DNA from: Hirsutella rhossiliensis
Taxonomy: Eukaryota > Ascomycota > Sordariomycetes > Hypocreales > Ophiocordycipitaceae
DNA: 64,000 nucleotides
Assembly (NCBI RefSeq): GCF_020360975.1
Contig: NW_025408669.1
Location: forward strand, 4,898,001 to 4,962,000
Direction of reading: 5' to 3'
The first letter of the stretch is position 1. The number at the start of each line of letters is the position of its first letter. Under the pieces are notes generated by a model, which made no database searches, was not told the origin of the DNA, and worked only from the letters and a program-made list of their open reading frames with translations. Shown here in pieces: positions 23,261-36,019 of this stretch. The position numbers and the translations under genes are program-made.

Positions 23261-25282
23261 AATAAACGCTATTTTTATCTTTACTTATATTATTACGCTC
23301 GCGTTATTATAACTACCTACTTTACTTTACCTACTTCGTAGTCCTAGCCTAGGCTACTATTAATAGTCTATTAGTTTATTATTCTCGTTTACTATTTTAA
23401 ATAAGGCTTTAAACTTATTAAGGGCTATAGTTCTTATAAACTTATATATAAGTTCCTATATAAGGTTAAGATACCTATACTACTTAACGAGGACCTCCTA
23501 GCGTTTCCCCTTACTAACCTTCTTTTAGTACGCGGCCTATATTTCTTTAACCTTAAACTTATCCTTTCCTATTACTTTAATTATAGGCGGTTAAGCGTCT
23601 ACTACTTCTTATTTAGGTAGCGGGTTAAAGGAGGCTCTATAAAAAAGGTCTACGTTAATCTTATTATAGACCCCTATTAAAAGACTATTAAGCTCTATAA
23701 CCTATAAGCTAATAACCTTCTATACTATAAACTTTATATATAGTTAGTTAAGCTTCTTCTTTAGCTATACCGACCTATAGTTATAAAGGTCTAGCTATAC
23801 CTTATCTCTTACCGTAAACCTATTTACTAGGGCCTTAGTCTTATTAGTATACCGCTATTAATCTTATACCGCGGTAGCTATTACGGATTAGTAATAATCT
23901 ATAGTCTCTTATAGCTTTTATATAAACGTAGAGGCGCGGCCCTTTAATAATAAATTACTATACTACTCTACTACTATATCTATAGTAAAGGGAACTAGTA
24001 AAGGTAGTTTAAAGCTATATATTATAAAGAAAGGGGCTATCTTAATAGAGGTATATAGTTTACTATTTAACGTAAGTTAGGCCGCGGGGAGCTAACGGTC
24101 TTAGTTTACTTAGTTATAGGCTATAATAGTCTATAGGTAAGCTTATACCTCTTAGTTAACCCTCTTAGGCCCTTTATTAGTTTATAAGTAATATACTATA
24201 CTAAGTAGCTATATAATTTAAAGTAGCTAGTATAGGTACTATTAAAAGCGGCTAGTTTAATTCGATCCCCTATTACTTATAATAGAGGCTAGCTAGCTAT
24301 ATAAGTAGGCTTAGTACTATAGAAAGCGCTTTATATAAGACTCTATATCTATAAATAGTATTAGCTTTAATACTATAGACTTACTAAGTTAGTCCTTAAT
24401 TACCTATATATAGCGGTTACCGCCCTTTATAAGTAAGAGGTCCGTTATAAAGTCTATTTATATATATATATAGAACTAGTTAGGTACCGGAAGCTACTTA
24501 AGTAGCCCCTTAAGCTATACCCTTTAAATCTTAGTATAGCTATAGATATCGTAGTTATAAAGGAAGCGGCGAACGTAGTACTATAAGAGGGGCTAGTAGA
24601 AATCCCTCGTAAGGCTTACTACTATACCCTACCTACTTAAGTAGCCTACGATACTAGAGTTATAAATAAGCTAGACTAGCTTCCCTTAAAGCTTATTTTA
24701 TTTATCTAGCTCTAGTAGTCTATCCTTCTCCCTAGCTTCTATAATATATAGCGCGCTTAGTACTTATAGTCTCCCCCGCTAATATAAATACCCTTATAGG
24801 TTAATATAATAGTCGGCTACTTATACCTTTAGCTTTAGCTTTAGATTAAGGCGTTAAGCGCTAGACTTAATAGCGCGGCGTACGCTCTCGTAGGTATAGT
24901 CTAGAGACGATATCCTATCCTATAAGCGCTAAAGGACCTTATCTTAAAATACCTACGCTATATATACTTCTAGGCCGGTCTATCCCTCCTTACTAAGCTA
25001 AGGTAAAGGTATAGGGGAAGGCTTATCTATTAGCGCTATGCTTTCTTCTACTAAGGAAGCTCCTATATAAGTTTATAGCGATTCTTATAGGATAAGCTAT
25101 AGATCCTAGGCCTTAATATCCGCTCCTATCGGCCGGTCTTAATCCCTTTAAGAAAGCGTATCTAGGACTATAGAGTCCCGCCTTAGCCGGTACTTAATCG
25201 AAAAGTTAAAGCGTAAGAGATACTCTACTTAGCGGGCTTACTATTCTAAGAGGTACTAGTAGGTTATAAAGTACTTAAGATT

Positions 25283-25850
25283 TCTTAAGGTATATAAGCA
25301 AAAGCGGAATTTTGGGAAATTAAGAAATCACGTAAGACTACGTGATAGAGGGGAAGAAGGAGTATAAGGTAGGATTTTCAACGGAATTTATTGGTAGTGT
25401 ATTAGTGTGTGGAAGAGGTGTTAAAGTTCATGATTCTCTATCTATCTACCAGCGGACATGCTGTCTTATATAGACAATTGTAGCTGAACGGAAGAACCTT
25501 TCGGGACCAGATTTAGGCTGCCGTATAGCCCTGAGACTAAGGAATTCCGTGATATCTCGAGTGAATCTGGAAGTGTCTTGGTTCCACTGATATTCGTGTT
25601 TAGAGGAGGTTGGTCGTGTCGGTGTTCTTGAGAGGTCTTAGCTAGCATTCCAAGCTAGCTCTGTTCCTTCGATTCCCGATTGTACGATAACCGGCAACCC
25701 GTTTAATGCATAATGACATGCAAAATGACGAGCGATTCTTGCTCAATAGGATGAGATTTTGTCTATAATTAATATACTACTTATTGGCTTATATAATCGG
25801 GAGAGTATATTATAGCTGCTTTATTTATAGTAGGAACACCGTTCCTTATA
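25283..25850 (-). repeat. Solo LTR of family C inside B1, largely free of RIP
   Basis: A 568 bp insert flanked by AGATT on both sides (25278-25282 and 25851-25855) interrupts B1; the uninterrupted sequence is in B2 near 39870-39900. On the minus strand it begins TATAAGGAAC and ends CCTTAAGA. It keeps ordinary TpG and CpA (for example GTGTATTAGTGTGTGG, ATGCATAATGACATGC) within a neighbourhood that has almost none. It is related to the 35323-36019 LTR, best seen in the TATACTCCTTC region near the 3' end. The 60-codon open frame inside it is not a gene. Confidence 0.8.
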
Positions 25851-28800
25851 AGATTCCTATAGTCTATAAGAACCTTAAAGCTCTTATAGCTCTAGAGCTT
25901 TACTTACTATTACTTAAGGTAGCTAATAATCGCTAGTATCTCTTTATTATAAATAGCGTAATTCTACTCCGCTAAGGTTAGCTTATAAGAGTAAAACGCT
26001 ATTAGTTACTTCCGCTTATTTACCTCCTAAGAGAGCGTTCCTTTAAGTACCTAGCCGCTATAGTCCGCTTTAATTAATATAGACTAGTTAAAGTCCTACT
26101 AAAGTAGTACTAAGGCCTATAAGAATAGGTCCTTAAGTATATAGAACGCTCCTTCCTATATAGGCCCTTAATAAAAAGCGGTTTATTTCCTAGTAATCTT
26201 ATTTAAGGGACTTATAATATAAGAGAAGCCCTTAATAAATATCCTATAATAGTTCGTAAACCTAAGGAAGCTCTATATACCTATTTATATAGTTAGGGCC
26301 GCTTAGTTTTAGATCGCTTAGATCTTTATAGGATCCGCCTATATACCTATACTTATATAGATAATAAAGCCTAGGTACTTAACCCTCTTAACCTTAAATT
26401 TATACTTATCTAGGTTAAGGTAGAGCCTATAAAGTTAAAGGCACTCTAAGACCCTTTATACTTTCTATATATAGTCCTTATAGGAGCCGCTTATATAGAT
26501 AAGGATATTATCTATATATATAGAGGCGAACTTATCGAGGAAGTCCTATAGTATATTATTAATATAATACTAAAAGGTAGCTAGCGCTTTTAAGAGGCTA
26601 AAGGGTATTATAAGCTACTTAAATAAGCTATAGTATATATAGAACGCTGTCTTTTACTCGTTACCCTCTAAGATCTATACTTTATAGAACGCCTATTTTA
26701 CGTCTAGCTTTATAAACTACTTTACCTTTAAAAGGTTATAGAGTATATCTAAGATTAAGGGTAAGGGGTAGCGGTCTAGCTTTATAATTACGTTTAAAGC
26801 CCTATAGTTATAATAGAACTATATCCTACCCCTTAGTTTATATATAAATAAGACCGGCGCTCTTATTTCGGAGCTACTTACTTAAATAAAACCCTTATTT
26901 AAGAGGTCCCTTAGCGTCTTCTTTAGTACTAGTAGCTCCGCGTATAATATACTATATAGCGGTCTAAATAATATAGGTAGTTCCTACCCCTTCTTATTAG
27001 TATAGAGTACGATCCTATAGTCTACCCTTAGCTTATATAAGTTAAGCTTATTTACTTCTTAGGACTTAAATAGTAGTAGGAGGTTATAAAAGCGCTCTAG
27101 TATCTACTACTATAGCTTAAAAGGCGACTTTAGCTTCTTTATCTAAAGGGCCTTATCGATATCCGCTAAGCTAACTATATAGACTACTATATTAGCCGCT
27201 GCCCGGCCTTACCTCTACTCTACCTATTATATAGTTCTTATAAAGATAGAGGTAAGGACTTCTTATATTAAGTATAAAGCTTATACGCTTAGTCCTATAC
27301 TTATAAAACCGTCGTTATAGTAAACCTACTATTATATAGGCCTAAACTATAGCTTCCTTTAGTATAGAACTAAGTATAACTCTATATATAATAACTAGGG
27401 TTTCTTAAGGATTAAGGGAAATTCTAGTTAAGGGATTATATAAGCTATAATAAGCTTATAGTAACTATCGACCTCTATAGCTAGCTATATAATACCCTTA
27501 ATTACTATACCCTCTATCGCGCTTAAGGCGCCCTTTACTTACCTTAAGGCGATCTTTTCTACTAATACTTATATTTCTCGCGTAAGCGCCTTATTAACTA
27601 TAGTATAGTACTAGTAGCCCTTATTTATAAGGGTAGTAATAAGTAAGGAGTTATTAATTATAACCTATATTAAAGTAAGCTCCTCTTTTATATAGGCGGA
27701 TAATTCCTCTTTCTCCCTTATTAGTATTAGTAATTAAGGCTTTAGAGCCTATCTTTATTTTAGAGCTACTTTTTTTCCTCTAGGCCTAAGGGGGCGGAGT
27801 CCTCCTTATCGTTTAAGGCAAGGAGCGGTTCTATCTTTACTACTTAAACCGCTATAGGCCGCTTAGCTAAAAGGAAGGGGTATTTTAATATAAAGTATAT
27901 AGATACTCTATAATATAGGTAGCGGCCGTTAGCCCTCCTCTTCCTAATTTCCTCGCTTATTACTTACTTTACCTACTACTTAGAGTATAAGGCGGTATAG
28001 GGGGTAGTTAATAGCGTCTTTTTACCGCGTTTAGCTTAGTCTATATAAGTAGCCGATATTAAGGTATCCTTATCTATATCGATAGCCGGTTATTTATCTT
28101 ATAAAGGAGCGGTAATCCTATCGCCGCTATATAGCGTGCGCTTATAGAGCTTTTAAAAACATAGCGTTTATTTATAGCCTTAAGCTACCTTTATTAACTA
28201 GCTTACGTACTTACTATAGTTAGTAGGTATAATTATAAGGATAAGTAGATCTTATAGGGCTAGTATAATTAAATTCTATAGCTATATAAGCTTTATACTA
28301 TCTTCTTATACTATAGTCCCCGCTACTTATAAGAGCGTCTCTTTAAAATTAAAAAGGAATTCGCTAAAGGTTTATCTATCTTTTTACTTAAGGGTCTATA
28401 GCTTATCTTATACCTTCTCCCGCTCCTATACGTTACCGAATATATATATAAGGTATTAGAAGAAGTCTTATAGGTCGCGTTTGCCCCTAGGGCCGCCCTT
28501 ATCCTAGAATCTAAAGATCCGCTATATTTAGGGCTCTAGTAGTATATAGAAGAGTAAATACTACGCTATATCGCAATAGCTATTTAGGCCCTATTTCTCG
28601 TTAGTTATAAACTTTATCTATAGCTAGCTAAGAAAGAAGTAAAAGGACTCTAGCTTACTATCCTAAGTTAGCTAAGGGAGTAGCTTCCGCGTTAGTAGTA
28701 TCGCCGCCGTAACTAGCGTTATAGAGGCTATAGGGGTTAGAGCTAGTCTTATAGACAGCTCCCTTAGTATAGCGAGAACCTCGTCCTTCTCGCTAGCTAT

Positions 28801-28931
28801 CGCGCTTTTAATCGCTTCTAGGATAGCTACGATACTTCCTATCTATCTAAGGAGGGGTAGAGTACTTCCTTAAAGGGGAGGCGCCCTCTTTAAAGAGATA
28901 TCTATTAAATCTATTAGTTAATAGCTTATAC

Positions 28932-29117
28932 TATTATAGAGTAAGTAAAGGTATAAGTATAGATACTATCTATAGAATAATATTAATAAGCTATATAAAG
29001 CTCTCCTATACGTAGCTAGCCTATATATATATATATAGGATCTAGCCCTCTATATATAACTATATAGCTTAGGCTATAGCTTAAGCCTATAACCTATAAT
29101 AGTTAAAGACTCTTATA
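28932..29117 (-). repeat. 5' LTR of B1 (186 bp)
   Basis: Begins TATAAGAGTC on the minus strand (from TGTAAGAGTC). It is followed on the right by TATAT, which pairs with ATATA at the far side of B2. Confidence 0.9.
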
Positions 29118-29122
29118 TATAT

Positions 29123-31199
29123 TCTTATAAGTATAGTAGTAGTTTCTTTATATCCTCTAAGTTCCTTATAACTTTACCTATACGCTAGTCCCTTATACTA
29201 CTTAGTAAGAAGGGTAGGAATATAGCTACTTAGCCTTAATAATAATCTAATACTAGGTTAAAGGTATAGTTAGGCTATACTTTAAGATAATTAAATAGCG
29301 ACACCTAAAAGTTAAAGTAATTCTAAAGTAAAAGTATAGGGTAACGTAAGAAGCCTTATAGATAGATAAGATCTTATACTAAGACTAGTATTTCTTTAAG
29401 CTAGATAAGAGGATAAGTATAAAAAGCTACGTCGATAGGCTAATATATAGAATCTAAGCTATCGCGGTAAACGAGCTTAATTATATATAAGCGATATTAT
29501 AGGGTAGTAGAGTTTCCTAGTAGTTTAATAGCGGGGTTAGACGACTATAAAGGATACTATTTAATTAAGGTCTAACGACCTTTAATAGAGTCTTTCTTAT
29601 AAGGATTCTTAGGAGTAAGCGGATTTACTAATATAACCGTATTATCTTAAGAGACTAGGAAGAATAAGACCTCTAAGAAGTCCTAGAGGTAGTTAACCTC
29701 TTAGATAAGCCTATTAAATAAAGACTACTACTTTAAAGAGATATAAAACTAGCTTATATAGTAAGGAAAGTAAGAAAGGAGCTATTTATATTAGCTACCC
29801 TTATAGAGTAACTTAACCCGATCGCTTAAGTTATACGCGGTTTCTTTATAAAACTCCTCCCTAAAAAGACCCCTAACTATTTAATTACGCTAATAGGAAT
29901 CGAGAATAAACCTAGTCTTTCGTTACCTTAAGCGTTAACTAAATCGAGCTCCTTATTTAAACTAAGTAGCCTTTCCCTAAGTAACCTTAAGATAGGATCC
30001 TTACCTTAGAGCCTATAAAGGAAAGAGCTAAGCGCCCTTACTAGTCCCTTTATCTATATAAAAACAACGCTTTTATTCTCCCCTTTTAATATATAGCTAA
30101 TTAAGCTTACTCCTCGCCCGCTATTAATAACTCCTTTAAACGTATAAAGGAGTAAAAGACTTATAACTATACCCTTACTAATAACCTAATAAGGAGCTAG
30201 TAAGGAAGAAAGGTAGATAGCCTAACTACTAACTTACCTTAGGACTTTAAAATTACTAGGCGCTTAGTTAATTACCTTAAGGCTAAAGACTTTAGTAACG
30301 CCTACGGCACGCCCTATTACTCCCTAGAAACAAAGTATAGTAATAGCCTCTCCGGCTATAGTCCTTATAAGGTTTATACTAGGTTTTAAACCCTTCTAGG
30401 TTAAAGGAGTTAAAAACCTAGGAATATATTAAAACTACCGCTAGGATATTAACGACTATAATTCTATATATTTATATAGGACTACTAGTAACGCGATAAC
30501 GATTAGCCTATAAGACTTTATAGCTTATTTAATCTAGCTATACTTAAAGCTATAGACTAGTAAAGACGCTAACTACTTTATTTCCCTAACGCCCTTAGAA
30601 ATAATAAGCGTAAATACTTAGGAGCGTATATAAGGGGTAGTAGATAATTATCTAAAGAAGGAAGTACGTAAGTAAAAATAGGAAAGAGCTAAATAAGTAG
30701 CTCGTAAGTAAAAGAAGGAATAAAGGATATAAAGGGAAAGGATTATAGTAAAGGAGAAAAGTTCTATCGATAGTTCGTTTACTTACTTATATACTTAAGA
30801 AAAGAACCTTACCTATTATTATCGCGCCCTTTCTATTAGTATCTTAGGTCGGAAAGTCGCTAAGAAGGAGTTTAATAGGTAAGATCGTACCCTTATAGAT
30901 ATTAGCCTATTAAGGGGATAAGACCCCTAGTACTCCCCCTTTAACTTATATCTAAGTATACTTAAAGGCGTTATAAAGACCTTAATTATCTAATTAAGTA
31001 TCTTTCTTAATTATAGTTAATTTAAATTTTTATTTTTCCCCTTTAAAGTATATACCGCTAGTTACGCGACTTTAATAGAGATAAAGAGGTATAGAGTAAA
31101 GAAATCTCTAAGACTTATATTTATAACCTAAGGCCCTTAAAGCTATATATAAGCTAAATAATTAGATAATTATATAGTTAATTACTCTATTAATCCTTA
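29123..31199. other. Unassigned RIP-mutated repeat sequence
   Basis: About 2 kb with very few CpA/TpG. Plus-strand frames have long stretches whose only stops are TAA/TAG of RIP type, for example around 29400-30400, but I find no reverse transcriptase, integrase or transposase motif that I can defend on either strand. It could be the downstream part of the LINE at 31.2-32.2 kb or an unrelated transposon. Confidence 0.4.
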
Positions 31200-32200
31200 G
31201 CTATATACTACGCGTGCTTTAGGTATATACCCTTATCCCTATTAAAATACTATACTCTTATATTAGCTATAAAGTTATATTAATATATACCGCTTAGCGA
31301 TATAGCTATACCTATAGTAATTATAATACCTTTATAGTTAAACTAATTTATTATAAGGTTTATATTAAAAGATTTATACTTTAAGGACTAAGCTTAGGTT
31401 ATAAAGCCTATTAGCTTCTTTTAAGCTACTAACCTTAATAAGTATAGTTATTACTATTAATATTATAGATCGGGGGTATAGCGCTTAGGCTTAAAGGACC
31501 TTAACTTTATTTACCTTTATAATCTTATAAAGTAGTTACTCCTTATTTACTATTACTACCCCTAAAAGGAGATTCTTAGCGACTACTATATATATAAGGT
31601 AAGTAATTATAGCCTTTAGTTTAAACGTAGCCTTAACTTAGCCTTAGTCCTTTTAATAGGCTCTCGCTAAGGTATTAAATATAACTATAATATCTTTACT
31701 TTAAAGGCGCCTTACCGCTATAGCGCTTATAGTCTTTAGGGCTATATTTACCGCCTTTATTATATCCTTTAGTTCGCGGCCTAGGGTTTTAAGCGGTGCC
31801 TTAGTAAGGACTATAATAACCTTACGTTTATAGCGTAGTAGGACCTATTTTACCGCGGCTTTATATTAGGTCGGTCCCTTAGTCTTAGCTATAACTATAG
31901 CCTAGGTTCGCTTTAGGCCCTCTAAGCTTAAAGTAACGCTTAAGCGGAGTTCTTCCTTAATAGCCTCCTTAATTACTTCTTAGATTATTATCTTAAAGTT
32001 CTCGTCTATATAAAGCACTACCTATAATATACTACTAGCGCGGCTCTTTACCTTAGAGAGCCGTTTAACTACTACCTATACCCTACTAAACTATACGCTT
32101 AAGATAAAGCCCGCGAGTTTATTATATACTATATTTTCTATAGGGTCGCTCGGTACTTAGGTAAGTATTATATCGCTACTTTAGGTTTATTAACTCGCCC
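31200..32200 (-). pseudogene. ORF1 remnant of a Tad1-like LINE
   Basis: The minus-strand frame, read through RIP stops, gives a segment with AVRRL-SKDIIVIFNTLARAY-KD-G-VKAT, which resembles the conserved RNA-binding part of ORF1 in fungal Tad1-like non-LTR retrotransposons (pattern ARRLKSGDVxVTF...W). Downstream, at about 31300-31450, comes EANRLYNLSLVLKV and then a zinc-knuckle relic in which YNYYRYSYIAKRY occupies the place of a C-x2-C-x4-H-x4-C box. An endonuclease/RT ORF2 was not found further along the strand. Family naming is by pattern memory. Confidence 0.55.
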
Positions 32201-32349
32201 TATTAAGGTATATAAATTTAAGTAGTATCTCCTCGCGCTACGCGCTCTATTTAAGCTTAGTATATTAAGGGCCGCTATTATATCTACCTACTACTTAGCC
32301 TTAGTATAGTATCGTTACTTAGGGTAATTAATACTACTAAATTAATTCT

Positions 32350-34250
32350 TAGTATTAGTTAGTATTTTAGTTATAATATATACTTACTATAAGCGCGTAT
32401 TAGTTTCGCGAAAAGTTTATATATTTTATTATAGTAAAAAGCTATTAGTAGTTAATAAGTTTATACTTATAGTATAGCTATATATATATCCTTATTATTT
32501 TTAATTTATAGGTCTTTATAAACTATAATATATACTTTAAAGTATATAATATACCTTTATTTATTAGTTTTATATATAAAGACTTAACGTAAGGGGACTA
32601 GGAAGTAACCTTTTTATTTAATAATAGCTTTTAAGATAGTTTTTTATATAACCCTTATTAAGTTTTATTTTATTTTATAGTCTATAGCTTCCTTTTACTT
32701 ATATATAAATTCTAAAGCTATTACTACTTTAAAAAAAGTAAGGGGAGGTAGTATATTTTAATATAAAGTTTATACTTACTTACCTTTACGATAATATTAT
32801 TAATAAGAGATCTCTTAGGCCTATAAGCTTATTTTCCTTTAATATTATTACTTAGGTTAATCCCTTATAATATATCCTTTTATTTATATTATTCTTATAT
32901 TTATAATATCCTTATACTAGCCCTACTAACCGCTATATTAAGGGTATAGGGTTTAAACTAAGGGTTATCTTCTTAAACCTATACTATAATTATTTCTTTA
33001 CCCCTTAAGTTAAGAGGTATATTATTACGTTTATCTTAAGGAGATAAGTTAATTAATATAGGTATTATATCTTTAAGCTATCTCCTTAATAAGATATAAG
33101 AGGGGTTACTAGCTATAATATCTATTATAAGTATAAGAGGTATAAAGCTTAGTAACTCTATATTAAATATAGTATTAAGTAAAAGAGGTAATATTAAAAT
33201 CTTTATCCTTATACTTATTATTTTTAAAAGGGAAAGATATATATATCTATATAATCCTTATAAGGGCGTTTTTAATCCTTAATCTTTTAAAGTATATAAA
33301 GGTAATAGGTCCTATAAAAAGGTAATTACTTCTTTTAGCGTTTAACCGTTATTTATATTATCATTAAATAAACTTAGTACCTTAAAGATTTTAGGTTCCT
33401 TACTATCTATAACGTTAGTTATAGCTATATCTCTAAGGATATTATAGCTATATATTTAGACTAACTAAGCTTACTTTTCTCTTTTTATATTATAGCTTAT
33501 AAACTTATTAAACTATATATTAGCTAATACTATTAGTTTATTCTATTTAATTAATAGTATCTATATAATATATTATTTAGTAGACCTATAGCTTACTAAG
33601 TAGCTAATATAAGCTCTTTACTTAAAATATAACTATATCTTATATAACTTAATATATTCTAATACTATAATTATTATTAAGAATACTATATAGTTAAAGA
33701 CCTTAAATTATATAATATCTAGTTTAATATCTTTAATATAGTAATATAGTAGATTATTTTCTTTTATCTAGGTTTACTAACGCTTATATAGGCTTTACTA
33801 GCTATAATTATATAATTTAAAGGGTATTATATTAAGTAGGTATACCGTTATATAGTATTTTTCTAGCTATAGCTCTTTTAAAAGCTTTAAGTTAAGCTTT
33901 ATAACCCTTACTTTTTCCTTTACTATTACCTTTAATCTCTTTATATAACTATTTTATATAAGTATTAAAGGGGCTAACTATATAACTTATATTCTTTTAT
34001 TAGTTATATAATTTATTTATTTTATTATTAAAAGAGCTTTTTCTTTATTAATAACTAATATAGTTATTTTAACTTTATACTAAGTCTTAAGTAACGCTAT
34101 ACAGTTATTAAAGATATCCTTAATACTTATTTTTCTTTTTATTAAGTAATAAAACCTTATAAATATATTTATATAAGTAAATAAAGTAAAGTTCTTTTCC
34201 TTATTATTATTATTAAGATTATACTAGGGACCTAGCTAGAGGTATCTAGA
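32350..34250 (-). pseudogene. Copia family E pol fragment (integrase and start of RT)
   Basis: On the minus strand, 34250 to about 33600 resembles a Ty1/copia integrase core: LIKRKISIKDIFNN, a segment with KVKITILVINKEKALLII where the second Asp of the DDE triad is expected, then YIKRLKVIVKEKVRVIKLN and LLKEL-LEKYYITVYLI. From about 32760 to 32360 the N-terminal part of the RT is seen (VFIYKTNK-RYIIYFKVYIIVYKDL, matching the copia pattern K-x-K-x3-G-x3-RFKARLVARG). The RT stops before its catalytic box, where the LINE sequence begins. Confidence 0.6.
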
Positions 34251-34583
34251 ACTTTAACGTTAAATAAAAAGGAAAAACTAAAGTACTTAAGGGAAAACCC
34301 TCCCTTCTTTTAATATATGTCTGCCTTAAACGAGGTTATAGTAGTATTATATAGGAAATTTACGCTAGCTACCGTAGGCTTCTCTTATATATTTATATTT
34401 CGGCGTAGGCCCTCTTAGGCTATAGCCGCTATTATCCTAAGCGGCTATAGCCCGGGCTCGCTAGCCCGGGCCTAGGGTTATAGGTAGTAGTCTCTCTCTA
34501 AGGGCCCGACTTACGGGCGCCTTTATTCTCTATAGCTCCCGCGTCGCTACCGCGTAGCCGCGGCCGCGTTAGCTTATCGGTCT
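34251..34583. other. GC-richer spacer next to A1, with two hairpins
   Basis: Short stretch between the copia E fragment and the A1 TSD. It contains a perfect 13 bp inverted repeat GGCTATAGCCGCT (34418-34430 and 34440-34452, 9 nt loop), directly followed by GCCCGGGCT (34450-34458 and 34463-34471, 4 nt loop). In the proposed original arrangement it lies within or beside copia E. No gene is seen. Confidence 0.6.
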
Positions 34584-34588
34584 ATTAG

Positions 34589-35072
34589 TATTACGACTAC
34601 GGTCTAGTAAACCGCGGGGACTAGTATATATTATAAGGGTATATAACGTAGGGAATAAGGAATATTAAACGGACCGATAAGCTAATTAAGTTTAAAGCGA
34701 TAGGTTACTTTAGCGCTTTAACGCTCTATAGCTAGGATTATAAGATCGCTCTAGCGCTTTAGCGCTCCTAGGCTATAGGATTACCTAGTACTCTTAGCGA
34801 TCTAAGGAAGCTCTTAAGATATATAAGGAAGGAATAGAATACTCCTTTAAATAAATAGCTCGATAGCTTTTAATATTATAATTATTATAATCTCTATTAT
34901 AATCTTATCTTTAATTTTAAATACTTAATTACCTAGTTATAGTTTATAGTCTATAACCTCCGACTTATTACTAATATAATATAATTATTATTACTTAAAC
35001 TATACCTTATTATATCTATTAATATAAACCCTTTAATAGGTTTATCCCTTAGGAATAATATTAGTTATTATA
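34589..35072 (+). repeat. 5' LTR of A1 (484 bp)
   Basis: Starts TATTACGACTACGG, ends GTTATTATA (from GTCGTTACA). Same length as the A1 3' LTR (14568-15051). The end shows a rarer CG-to-TA double change. Confidence 0.9.
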
Positions 35073-35322
35073 TATTAAAAGCTCTTATTTAGTATAATAC
35101 CGCGTTACTTTAAGTAATATTATAACTATTAATATACTTATATAGTAAGCTAGATTAACTAACTCTAGAGCTATTATATTACCTTAGGATATAATATATA
35201 AAATTATTACCCTTTAATATAATGTATAGTTACTTAAGAATAAAAGAGGTAATAAATAAGTTAGGGACCTTAGAAAAGTAAACTAAAATAGCTAGGACTA
35301 TTTAATAGTACTTATAGTATAC

Positions 35323-36019
35323 TATAAGAATATACCCTTATATTCCTATTTTACTATTATAAAGAAATAATAGGTATAGGGAGGCTTTATAGAATAAGCT
35401 AGTAAAAAGAGGCTCTATAATATAGTCTAAGGGAATAACCCTTAAAAGATAAAGACCTCTACTAGATAACTATACCTTCCTCTAGGAAAAGCGGGTTAGG
35501 ATAAGCCTATTATTACAAACAAAAATATGCATAAAATGCATAAGTTAATTACGAGCAGAACGGATACCATATTGCCTATTTTGGCCTAGCGGTTCCGAAG
35601 ATATCCGCGATATAAGAATAGGTAGGGCATAGAACATTCTAGTTAAATCCACTACTTATGCTAGAACCCATAGTCTTACGTTAACCATCACGCTATAATT
35701 AGACCACCTACTAAGTTAAGAAGATATACTATAGATAGAGCTTTTTAAGCACTATAGAATATGCTAGAAAGCTAACTAATTAGTCTACTAGTAGGCGAGC
35801 AATAGTCTATAAAAGACAAAGGATTTCCCTAGGAGTAGTAGATAGAAGAAGTAAGTTCGTAAGTATCTTTTACAACGCTATTCTTTTAATATATTATTTA
35901 GCCCCTTATATACTCGTTATAAATTCCTAACGAAATCCTACCCTATACTCCTTCGACCGATCTTTCCGCTTACGTTATTAATTACCCGATTCTACGCTTA
36001 TTGCTTATACCTTCTTATA
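35323..36019 (+). repeat. LTR of family C inserted in A1 gag, RIP-mosaic
   Basis: A 697 bp insert with TATAC target duplication (35318-35322 and 36020-36024) and matching ends TATAAGAA...TTCTTATA. A2 has the uninterrupted site near 44300-44320. The first 190 bp and the last 190 bp lack CpA/TpG, but about 35516-35826 keeps many (AAAATGCATAAG, CCATATTGCC, ATTTTGGCC). The pattern may reflect patchy RIP or a second, younger insertion inside the LTR. Confidence 0.8.

Larger units (their letters stand above)
21590..29117 (-). mobile_element. Gypsy element B1, 7528 bp including a nested solo LTR
   Basis: Complete Ty3/gypsy element on the minus strand with 186 bp LTRs at 21590-21775 and 28932-29117. 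Without the nested C-type LTR (568 bp plus 5 bp TSD) it is 6955 bp, against 6954 bp for B2. The RT is recognisable at about 26200-26900, with IYIDN replacing IYIDD; integrase lies at about 23900-24700 and gag near the right end. A GC-rich extra 3' region lies at 22.2-23.3 kb. The flanks do not match each other: GGTAA on the left (21585-21589) and TATAT on the right (29118-29122). They match the opposite flanks of B2 instead, which is the key evidence for an inversion. Confidence 0.93.

Noticed and set aside
25466..25648. Minus-strand 60-codon ORF
   Set aside because: Lies within the RIP-free C-type solo LTR; LTRs do not encode proteins and no motif is seen.
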